A program made the position numbers and the translations under genes. This document shows positions 6,412 to 10,000 of a stretch of 10,000 nt of DNA, piece by piece. The DNA is taken from NCBI GenBank assembly GCA_905221605.1, contig CAJNDS010002079.1, forward strand, positions 1,125,001-1,135,000, in the 5' to 3' direction. How positions within the stretch are numbered: position 1 is the first letter of the stretch; each line of letters starts with the position of its first letter. This stretch comes from Symbiodinium natans. Its lineage: Eukaryota > Sar > Dinophyceae > Suessiales > Symbiodiniaceae. A model generated the notes under the pieces. It did no database searches. It saw only the letters and a list, made by a program, of their open reading frames with translations, and had not been told where the DNA came from.

Positions 6412-9028
6412 TCAAACACTTCTAAACCCTAAACCCTAAACCGCCCCCAAGCACACGTCCGCATCATCTGCCTGCGACACCCTAAACCCTAAAACCCTAA
6501 ATCCCAAACCCTGAACCCCCACAAGGGCTCTGGGTCTAGGTTCTTTTGGTATTCAGGCGCTGCTAGGTTCAAATTCCGGTAGGGTTTAATGAGGCACCAG
6601 GGTTTAGGGTTTAGGGTTTATGGTTTAGCTGGTTTAGGGCTAGGGTTTAGGGTTTAGGGTTTAGGGTTTAGAGTTTAGGGTCAGAGTTTAGTTGGTTTAG
6701 GGTTTAGGGCAAGCTCCGGCCTGCTCCACGAACTGCTCGTAAGCCTCTTGGTCGTCCGGACTTCGATACGCCGTGGAGTAGTAGTAGACCTGGTGAAGGG
6801 GTAGGGTGTAGGGTTTATAGGGTTTAGGGCTTAGGGTTTAGGATTTACGGTTTAGGGTTTAGGGTATTAGGGTATTAGGGTAGTAGGTACATGGACCCTT
6901 AAGGGCTCTAAACTTCTTACCTCTCCAATAACCCAGGGAGTAAGAAGGTGAGACTGAATTACTCACATAAGATAAGGAAGCCCTGAGAAGTTTAAAGTTC
7001 AGCTGCTGGCTAAGTAAGAGACCTGCAGCCCCCGAGCCGAAAGCCTCCAACCCCCAAAATCTTAAACCCTGAGCCCCATCTCTGGTCGCCTATAACGAGG
7101 ATGGCCCTCAAAAACCCTCTGTTCATGCTCCCCTTAAACGCTAGAAGGGGGTTTAGGGTTTAGGGTTTAGGGTTTAGGGAGAGACTTTCAGGATTGTGCC
7201 TTAAATTGCGCGGAATGGATTCGGGTATCATGGCAGCAAGTTGTCTTAACCATGGGATGTTCTTTGTCATCTGACACGGGCACGTTTGCGTGATAGTTCT
7301 TAGCATAAATGCCCAGAAGGTGAGGAAGCTTTTGCCTCAATTTGGACTCAAGGGGCTGAACCACTAAACCCTAAACCCTAAACCCTAAATCGTGCACAGG
7401 TACTTCATGAGGCTCAGCTTCGCCACGGCCAGGTCGGTGAAACCAGGCTTGCAAGTCTTGCTCTCCGCCTACATCGGTCCTGTGATGAAGCTGGCTTGCA
7501 GCAAACCTCGGTTTAGGGTTTAGGGTTTAGGGTTTAGGGTTTAGGGTTTAGGGTTTAGGGTCCAAGCGCTGCAGGACAGCCTAACTGTCCAGTCCCGACT
7601 GGTCGTCCAAGCCAAAGAACTTGTCTTTCTGGCATGCGCGCACCCTTCGCATCAGCTTGCTAAACCCATCCGCCAATGTTCCGTCTGTTGGTATATTATA
7701 GGGGGAACATACCGAATACTTCGTTTATTCAGTTTATTCCCCTGAACCTGATAGCCCTACAATTTTCCGACCCTTCTCTTCCTCTCACAACTTAAACCCC
7801 GGAGAACCTCATTAAACCCTATGTTTAGGGTTTAGGGTGTAGGGCTTAGGGTTTGGGGAATCGTCATTTACAACCCTACAGTATGGTTGAGCGCTAAAGC
7901 CCGAACACATAGTAGCCCTCATCCCCTACGCGCGAGCCAGTTGCAACATCGGCTAGGACGCCGCGCCCAGGGATTCTGCTTGTCCGTGGGGATGTACATC
8001 ACTTTGCCTGTCATTGGGGTTTAAGGTATTCTAGCCCTAAACCCCAATTATAACCATACCAGGGCGCTTAAGTGCCTTATGATTGGGTTGTAAGTACAGC
8101 TATTGTTGGGTTAATAAGTACCATGAACCTCCAAGTAGGGTTTAGGGCCCATGCTCACGCAGAACCCTGGGAGGATCCGCAATGCAGAACCCCCACAAGG
8201 TGCCCAATACTACTATTGGGACATTCCGCAGAACCCCTAAACCCTAAACCCTAAACCCTAAATCCTTAAAGGGGATCGACTGTTGGATACTCCCAGGGAA
8301 AACCTGCCCCTGACTGCACCCAAGTGACCGCCCTCGTAGTACTCCTGGACAAAAACGGCAGCTTGGGAGACGCCCAAAAGGGCAACATCGCAACAGAATC
8401 GACTCCACTGCCAGAAACCCTAAACCCTAAACCTATATGAATCCAAAACCCTAAACCCTAAACCCCCCCCCCCCCCCCCGAGCCCAAACCACTGCTTTGG
8501 CGCTTGAAGATACCCTAGTGCCCCGGATGTATAGGGTTTTGGGTCACCTTGGCAGGAATTGTAGGTTTGGAGGGTTTTGGGTTGGGGGGGGGGGGGGGGG
8601 GACCCCAAAGTTTCTTAGTCTAATCACTCCTCTTCTCTTCCTTCCTCATTCCTCTTCATGCTGATTGTTGTGCATATTATGACAACCCATGCTTGGTTGA
8701 TCTTGAATTGGGTTACGACGCTAAACCCCGAACCCTAAACCCTAAACCCCAAACCCTAAACCCTCTGAAAACAAGCAGTCCTGCAGGAATCGCGTGAAGC
8801 GGAGGTCGCAGAAGGGGTGCAGCAACGTCTCGTCGTTGCACAGGTCGAGGAAGGCACCTAACTGCTTCAATGTGCTGAACTTTAGGGTTTAGGGTTTAGG
8901 GTTTAGGGCAGTTTAGGGTTAGGGTTTAGGGTGCAGAGTTTAGGGTTTAGGGTTTAAGGTTTAGGGTTTTGGGTTCAGGGTTTAGGTTACACATGAATCT
9001 CATGATCTGGTCAAGCATATTCGTATAC
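2784..9028 (-). CDS. Gene A: interrupted minus-strand gene of about 18 exons, unknown function, CaaX-type C-terminus
   Basis: Eighteen islands of protein-like sequence on the minus strand join in one reading frame: 9028-8993, 8874-8773, 8402-8308, 8007-7930, 7684-7590, 7468-7396, 7363-7200, 6789-6721, 6471-6442, 6286-6251, 6067-6032, 5336-5233, 5072-4990, 4601-4584, 4450-4360, 3434-3331, 3182-3019 and 2930-2784. They give about 507 residues with no stop before TAG at 2786-2784. All 17 proposed introns end in AG; ten start with GT, five with GC and two with GA. GC and GA donors are known in dinoflagellate genes. Splice sites were chosen partly to keep frame, so each join is weaker than the exon it joins. 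Third codon positions are mostly G or C in the best exons. The 5' end is not identified. No family is recognised; the last two exons are helical and charged, and the protein ends Cys-Val-Val-Met. It could also be more than one gene, or an inactive copy. Confidence 0.6.
3019..3182 (-). CDS. Gene A exon 17, charged helical segment
   Basis: Fifty-four codons read STFETRSDEQIASLKAFFAG, then EKKHFTEAKLMSASKIVLNE, then DLAQLDASISHTDS. Hydrophobic residues recur at about 3-4 residue spacing among charged ones, as in a coiled coil. The acceptor is ACAACAG ending at 3183 and the donor is GTGAAA at 3018-3013. Without splicing the frame hits TGA after eleven more codons. The intron to the next exon is 88 bases, GT-AG, without telomere-like sequence. 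Confidence 0.75.
3331..3434 (-). CDS. Gene A exon 16
   Basis: The minus strand reads REFLNLEIHGLPQKFLGYLR followed by IIYRVIYCHSHLQA. The acceptor is CTAG at 3438-3435. The donor is a strong GTAAGT at 3330-3325, with one leftover base that is completed correctly by exon 17. The frame stays open past the donor to 3230, so intron retention would not introduce a stop at once. The centre is hydrophobic. Confidence 0.68.
3435..4359. repeat. Long composite intron of gene A: nested repeats, no exon supported
   Basis: The 925-base interval contains degenerate TTTGGG units (3455-3500), an imperfect tandem duplication of about 95 bases (TAAAGGAG...ACCATATT near 3581 and 3677), a G14 run (3842-3855), a possible fold-back around GGGGCCCCC (about 3868-3965), CCCTAAA units (4120-4169) and TTTAGGG units (4250-4323). 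The minus frame open over 3737-4072 is mostly repeat. A GTAAGA donor-like site at about 4080-4075 is noted, but no exon before it holds up. AGGCGTGA marks both ends of the interval. Confidence 0.6.
4360..4450 (-). CDS. Gene A exon 15
   Basis: The minus strand reads SSSDAPEDKEEALQLCRQMG followed by GGRKPSSEA, an acidic helix then a flexible basic tail. In phase with exon 14 the acceptor is the TTTAG of the last repeat unit (4451-4455); a CAG at 4441-4439 is an alternative. The donor is GT at 4359-4358. AGGCGTGA is present at this junction (4356-4363) and again at the acceptor of exon 16 (3429-3436). Confidence 0.6.
4446..4564 (-). repeat. CCCTAAA tract between gene A exons 14 and 15
   Basis: About fourteen units are interrupted once by TTTCATGTAAACC (about 4525-4540). 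In the sense of gene A it reads TTTAGGG, and its last unit may supply the AG of exon 15. Confidence 0.9.
4584..4601 (-). CDS. Gene A exon 14 (18 bases, weak)
   Basis: The minus-strand island between the inverted-repeat element and the next telomere-like tract is open in two frames: DTLNQ (used here, with a GC donor at 4583-4582) and PTPSTKAPELRSA (4601-4563, with a GT donor near 4570). The first fits the phase of both neighbours. The island is probably coding; its exact borders are not settled. Confidence 0.35.
4616..4988. mobile_element. Introner-like element with 31-bp terminal inverted repeats
   Basis: The left arm 4616-4646 starts TTACCCAAAGAGCCCAATAT. The right arm 4958-4988 is its reverse complement at 30 of 31 positions. 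Between them are seven tandem 43-bp palindromic units. Coding islands lie immediately outside on the minus strand. The donor GT overlaps the element end and the acceptor AG lies 13 bases beyond the other end, so the element is nearly the entire intron. It encodes no protein and would be non-autonomous. Introner elements with inverted ends are known in dinoflagellates and other protists; assignment to that class is inference. Confidence 0.75.
4655..4955. repeat. Satellite of seven 43-bp palindromic units
   Basis: Units start at 4655, 4698, 4741, 4784, 4827, 4870 and 4913, exactly 43 bases apart. Each contains the arms CCTTAAATCATAT and ATATGATTTAAGG around an 11-base loop with AGGGGTCC. The junctions between units form a second palindrome, TTAAGGAATATTCCTTAA, or its variant with A in place of one T. 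Units are nearly identical (one C variant in unit 2), which points to recent amplification or ongoing homogenisation. Confidence 0.9.
4990..5072 (-). CDS. Gene A exon 13
   Basis: The minus strand reads YMDAEGLKPGIACSVARGRE followed by AAPWGFW. The 3' splice site is textbook: a pyrimidine run TTTTCCTTATCTTCTAG ending at 5073. The donor GT at 4989-4988 straddles the outer end of the inverted-repeat element, so the element forms nearly the whole next intron. The frame runs into stops inside the element, as expected of an intron. Confidence 0.68.
5092..5198 (+). repeat. TTTAGGG tract in gene A intron 12
   Basis: TTTAGGG units with TTTGGGG variants in the middle. In gene A sense it is CCCTAAA, between the donor at 5232 and the pyrimidine-rich acceptor at 5073. 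Confidence 0.9.
5233..5336 (-). CDS. Gene A exon 12
   Basis: The minus strand reads KCFLGFGVHGCGLWPKICST followed by GCLCKLGHLNTLYR, rich in Cys and Gly. The acceptor is TCTACCACCAG ending at 5337 and the donor is GT at 5232-5231. A competing frame (LWSLAEDLFDRMPLQAW) is also protein-like but does not fit the phase of exon 13. AGGTAC occurs at both ends of the following intron. Confidence 0.5.
5355..5600. repeat. TTTAGGG tract, palindromic spacer, then CCCTAAA tract with perfect 14-bp flanking repeat
   Basis: TTTAGGG and TTTGGGG units run 5355-5472. After a unique spacer, CCTCTACATACCCT occurs at 5545-5558 and again at 5584-5597, enclosing 25 bases of CCCTAAA units. The arrangement equals a 39-bp duplication with a telomere-like filler. 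Confidence 0.88.
5600..6031. repeat. Intergenic or intronic stretch: simple repeats and CCCTAAA tract
   Basis: It contains a TA-rich microsatellite (about 5778-5820), an AAAT microsatellite (about 5830-5860), a T run followed by GGTACC (5866-5879), then CCCTAAA-type units (5908-6000). A weak open minus frame (about 5690-5600, EREHAVFLKVGANGPGVWAL) could be an unplaced exon, but its ends are not defined. Confidence 0.7.
6032..6067 (-). CDS. Gene A exon 11 (36 bases, weak)
   Basis: Twelve codons read ALVEPISPLQVL between a GAG acceptor and a GT donor at 6031-6030. A second minus frame (GLSRAHFALASLG) is also open, so the frame is chosen only because it keeps phase with exons 10 and 12. The next intron is long (5337-6031) and may hide further exons, for example around 5690-5600. 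Confidence 0.35.
6109..6227. mobile_element. MITE-like element with 19-bp terminal inverted repeats
   Basis: The left arm is CTATACTTGGTACCCCAGT (6109-6127). The right arm 6209-6227 is its reverse complement with one mismatch. The 119-bp element is AT-rich inside, has no open frame, and lies in a proposed intron of gene A. No clear target-site duplication is visible. Confidence 0.65.
6251..6286 (-). CDS. Gene A exon 10 (36 bases)
   Basis: Twelve codons read DQASTVVKTQKE after a good pyrimidine-rich acceptor, CGCTCTTCTGGCAG, at 6300-6287. The donor is unclear; GA at 6250-6249 keeps phase. The following intron starts with a C-rich run and contains the inverted-repeat element at 6109-6227. The plus strand of this island happens to resemble the start of eukaryotic 18S rRNA over about 17 bases, but the match does not extend. 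Confidence 0.5.
6380..6515 (-). repeat. CT microsatellite and CCCTAAA tracts around exon 9
   Basis: A CT run at about 6380-6412 lies in the intron after exon 9. CCCTAAA units occur at 6422-6441 and, with variants, at 6479-6515. Confidence 0.85.
6442..6471 (-). CDS. Gene A exon 9 (30 bases)
   Basis: Ten codons read ADDADVCLGA between a CGCAG acceptor and the GT of the first GTTTAGGG unit, so the telomere-like repeat itself would supply the 5' splice site. The frame joins exons 8 and 10 without phase change. The exon is too short for independent proof. Confidence 0.45.
6600..6888 (+). repeat. TTTAGGG tracts on both sides of exon 8
   Basis: Units run 6600-6710 with several sequence variants, and 6805-6888 ending in GGGTATTAGGGTATTAGGG, an octamer variant. 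Exon 8 lies cleanly between them. Confidence 0.88.
6721..6789 (-). CDS. Gene A exon 8
   Basis: Twenty-three codons on the minus strand read VYYYSTAYRSPDDQEAYEQF then VEQ, with strong codon bias and no stop. The acceptor is TTCACCAG ending at 6790. The donor is GC at 6720-6719 after CAG. GCAGGC is present both at this donor (6719-6724) and at the acceptor of the next exon (6470-6475), as if duplicated by insertion of the intron. Confidence 0.68.
6889..7199. other. Gene A intron interior, no exon supported
   Basis: The minus strand has an open frame at 7050-6859 with a good GTAAGA donor (about 6920) and a CAG acceptor-like site (about 7022), but its codon use is AT-rich and unlike the neighbouring exons, and including it breaks the phase between exons 7 and 8. 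A short TTTAGGG tract sits at 7149-7180. Confidence 0.5.
7200..7363 (-). CDS. Gene A exon 7 (one of the two longest internal exons)
   Basis: Fifty-four codons are open on the minus strand: VQPLESKLRQKLPHLLGIYA, then KNYHANVPVSDDKEHPMVKT, then TCCHDTRIHSAQFK. The composition is ordinary for a soluble protein and the other two minus frames are broken. Acceptors at TTTAG (7368-7364, inside the repeat) or TTCAG (7360-7356 area) are both possible. The donor taken is GC at 7199-7198 after AAG; a TGA follows four codons on if no splice occurs. Confidence 0.68.
7364..7389 (-). repeat. Short CCCTAAA tract between exons 6 and 7
   Basis: Fewer than four units. If exons 6 and 7 are joined as proposed, this tract is almost the whole 32-base intron. 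Confidence 0.88.
7396..7468 (-). CDS. Gene A exon 6
   Basis: The minus strand reads AESKTCKPGFTDLAVAKLSL followed by MKYL, with strong G/C bias at third positions. The acceptor is GTAG at 7472-7469. The donor is unclear: GC at 7395-7394 keeps phase but implies an intron of only 32 bases made of four telomere-like units. A stop lies just beyond, inside the repeat, so some splice or break must occur here. Confidence 0.6.
7510..7560 (+). repeat. TTTAGGG tract in intron between exons 5 and 6
   Basis: Seven clean units, preceded by a small perfect stem GGACAG/CTGTCC (7573-7589) on the exon 5 side. Confidence 0.9.
7590..7684 (-). CDS. Gene A exon 5
   Basis: The minus strand reads GTLADGFSKLMRRVRACQKD followed by KFFGLDDQSGL, a basic helix then an acidic loop. 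The acceptor is CCAACAG ending at 7685. To stay in frame with the next exon the donor must be a GA at 7589-7588; a GT two bases further on (inside a small GGACAG/CTGTCC stem at 7573-7589) shifts the phase. The frame is open to 7585. Confidence 0.65.
7685..7929. other. Gene A intron 4
   Basis: The 245-base GT-AG interval holds a TTTAGGG tract at 7823-7858 and an AT-rich part (7690-7760) with ATTCCCCTGAACC, which also occurs at 5881-5893. No coding island is seen. Confidence 0.55.
7930..8007 (-). CDS. Gene A exon 4
   Basis: The minus strand reads KVMYIPTDKQNPWARRPSRC followed by CNWLA. The acceptor is CAG at 8010-8008 and the donor is GT at 7929-7928, giving phase-compatible joins on both sides. 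The opposite strand and the other minus frames contain stops. The Arg/Cys/Trp-rich end has no motif I can name. Confidence 0.6.
8008..8307. other. Gene A intron 3
   Basis: It contains CCCTAAA units (8233-8265), a small perfect stem CCCAATA/TATTGGG and scattered single repeat units. The short plus-strand frame at 8072-8254 ends in translated repeat and is not protein-like. Confidence 0.5.
8308..8402 (-). CDS. Gene A exon 3
   Basis: The minus strand reads RFCCDVALLGVSQAAVFVQE followed by YYEGGHLGAVR. The middle is hydrophobic and could be a buried strand-helix segment or a weak membrane segment. The acceptor is the AG at 8404-8403, with a CAG six bases upstream as an alternative in the same phase class. 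The donor is uncertain: GC at 8307-8306 keeps frame with the next exon. The preceding intron (8772-8403) holds the C17/G18 fold-back. Confidence 0.62.
8443..8605. repeat. C17...G18 fold-back with telomere-like shoulders
   Basis: C17 at 8463-8479 and G18 at 8584-8601 are 104 bases apart and complementary. The inner shoulders GAGCCCAAACC and GGTTTTGGGTT also pair with one gap. It lies in the intron between exons 2 and 3. Homopolymer lengths may be affected by sequencing. Confidence 0.7.
8720..8764 (-). repeat. CCCTAAA tract before exon 2 donor
   Basis: Five to six units with CCCCAAA and CCCCGAA variants, directly downstream of exon 2 in gene A sense. Confidence 0.88.
8773..8874 (-). CDS. Gene A exon 2
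   Basis: One of the clearest coding islands. The minus strand reads TLKQLGAFLDLCNDETLLHP and continues FCDLRFTRFLQDC, with G or C at nearly every third codon position. The opposite strand is also open for 30 codons, but with much weaker codon bias. The 3' splice site is TTCAG at 8879-8875; the 5' site used here is GT at 8772-8771, and a GA at the preceding CAG is an alternative. Telomere-like tracts lie directly on both sides. The family is not recognised. Confidence 0.7.
8878..8988 (+). repeat. TTTAGGG tract between exons 1 and 2
   Basis: About fourteen units with small interruptions. In gene A sense it is C-rich and runs into the TTCAG acceptor of exon 2. Confidence 0.9.
8993..9028 (-). 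CDS. Gene A exon 1 of model (5'-most supported)
   Basis: The minus strand reads YTNMLDQIMRF, an amphipathic helix-like stretch. It follows an AG at 9030-9029 and ends at a GT at 8992-8991, leaving two bases (AT) that are completed by the next exon. It is only 36 bases, so support comes mainly from position and phase. True upstream exons are not identified; the open stretch at 9375-9300 is one candidate. Confidence 0.4.
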
Positions 9029-9079
9029 CTTTGGGGAGTATGGGGATGAGGATGTTCCAACTTTTTGGAGGTTACTGTA

Positions 9080-9305
9080 GGTTTTTTGAGGGGTTTAGGG
9101 TTCAGGGCCTCCTCAGGGGCTTAAGGATTAGGGGGCTTCGCGCTTGGGCTTCAGGGTTCAGGGCTTAGGGGCTTAGTTTTTTGGGGTTGAGGGTTGAAGT
9201 GGGGGGAGGTGCTAGGGCTTAGAGGGTATAGGCCCCTTCGGGTTTTGGGGGCTTCGGGTTGAGGGTTTGCGAGTGTAGGGTTGAGGGGTTTAGGGTTTAG
9301 GTTAG
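9080..9305 (+). repeat. Degenerate G/T-rich telomere-derived stretch
   Basis: Many GGGTTTAGGG, GGGTTCAGGG, GGGGCTTAGG and GGGTTGAGG variants with no clean array. The minus frame open here is translated repeat after its first 28 codons. Confidence 0.7.
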
Positions 9306-9900
9306 TTATCCTTCGTTGTAATTTGAAAAAAGGCCAAGGTGATGGTGCAGTCGATTTCTGCGGGTCCATGACACAAAATACAATCAAGACAGAAAGCGAA
9401 ATAATTGCGAAAGCTGTCCTCTCGAGCTGACAATCTCTTTATGGCTACAGCATTGAAGACTACCCTCAGCCCTAAACCTGATCAACCCGAAGCCAAATCG
9501 CCCCATACCCCAGTTGCCAAGGTCACCCCCCCCAAAAAAAGTATATATATATATATATAATGATGATGATAATAATCATAATACTACATGACCGGGAATA
9601 AAGTTTCGTCGCTCTTGACAAGACAAAAGCTAACGGAGGACAGCGGAGTACTGCATCATGGTTTTGTCCTAGCCTGGCCAGCGGAGGAATTAAGCCCCTG
9701 GAAAAAACGTATACTACTTTTATTGTTCCGGAGGACCTCGCGCTCTTGGAGTGCAGGAGTCTAGGGAGGAGAGGGGGTCTTCTGCTGTCTTCTTGTCTTA
9801 TGTTCTGAGTGCGAAAAAACTTTCGGCCTGCCGCAGTAACAGTCATAGTAATAATAGTAATACTATTAAAAAAACATCCCTAAGCAATATGAAATCTACA
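9306..9900. other. Right-hand stretch without a supported gene
   Basis: Two conflicting open stretches occur at 9305-9430: minus MDPQKSTAPSPWPFFKLQRR, a conceivable first exon of gene A, and plus LKKGQGDGAVDFCGSMTQNT. From 9540 a TA microsatellite is followed by GATGAT/AATAAT simple sequence, and similar AATAATAGTAATACTA sequence recurs at 9849-9866, enclosing about 270 unique bases. That segment is open on both strands (minus 9846-9523; plus from ATG 9588 to about 9761) without codon bias to choose between them. Confidence 0.5.
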
Positions 9901-10000
9901 CTAAACCCGAATCACCCTAACCGTTAGCCCTAAACTCCTAAACCAAGCCCCCAGTTCTGTGCAAGGCATCGGAGAATATCCAAAACCCTAAACGTAAAAC

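Noticed and set aside
6859-7050. Exon with GTAAGA donor on the minus strand
   Set aside because: AT-rich codon use, and adding it breaks the in-phase join of exons 7 and 8; kept only as a note.
8072-8254. 60-codon plus-strand open frame
   Set aside because: It ends in translated CCCTAAA repeat, and its composition is not protein-like.
9523-9846. 107-codon minus open frame ending in Ile/Tyr repeats
   Set aside because: The end is a translated TA microsatellite, and the remaining part is equally open on the plus strand.

Overview
The window looks like nuclear DNA of a protist whose telomere-type repeat is TTTAGGG, most likely a dinoflagellate (Symbiodiniaceae-like). The reasons are the dozens of short internal TTTAGGG/CCCTAAA tracts, coding pieces that all lie on one strand, the apparent mix of GT, GC and GA 5' splice sites with AG 3' sites, GC-rich third codon positions in the clearest exons, and repeat-bounded introns like those called introners. 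The assignment is an inference; no rRNA or marker gene is present.

Almost every long open frame in the window is translated telomere-like repeat and is not a gene. When the 18-160 base unique islands between the repeat tracts are translated on the minus strand, most give protein-like sequence. Reading from high to low coordinates, 18 such islands (9028 down to 2784) can be joined by splice sites in one continuous reading frame of about 507 residues with no internal stop. This is gene A. Its best part is the 3' end (3434-2784): three exons, two GT-AG introns, a helical charged segment, and a stop after Cys-Val-Val-Met, a CaaX-type C-terminus. I do not recognise the family.

A second minus-strand gene (gene B) may start about 80 bases beyond the gene A stop, at the ATG at 2703-2701. 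It would continue leftward through small exons near 2545, 2119, 1958 and 1723, and probably further coding islands at 840-646 and 113-38, running off the window. Its exons are shorter and its model is weaker.

The introns are the unusual part. Most are built around telomere-like tracts in either orientation. One (4602-4989) is a 373-bp element with 31-bp terminal inverted repeats enclosing seven 43-bp palindromic satellite units. Others hold short inverted-repeat elements (2551-2638, 6109-6227) or a C17...G18 fold-back. Several repeat tracts are flanked by short direct repeats, some exactly at the proposed splice junctions, as expected if the sequences were inserted into exons and are now spliced out.

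The left end (300-625) holds two related fold-back elements. The right end (9031-10000) is mostly degenerate repeat and simple sequence, with no gene I can defend. All exon borders are proposals read by eye; RNA or protein evidence is needed to fix them.
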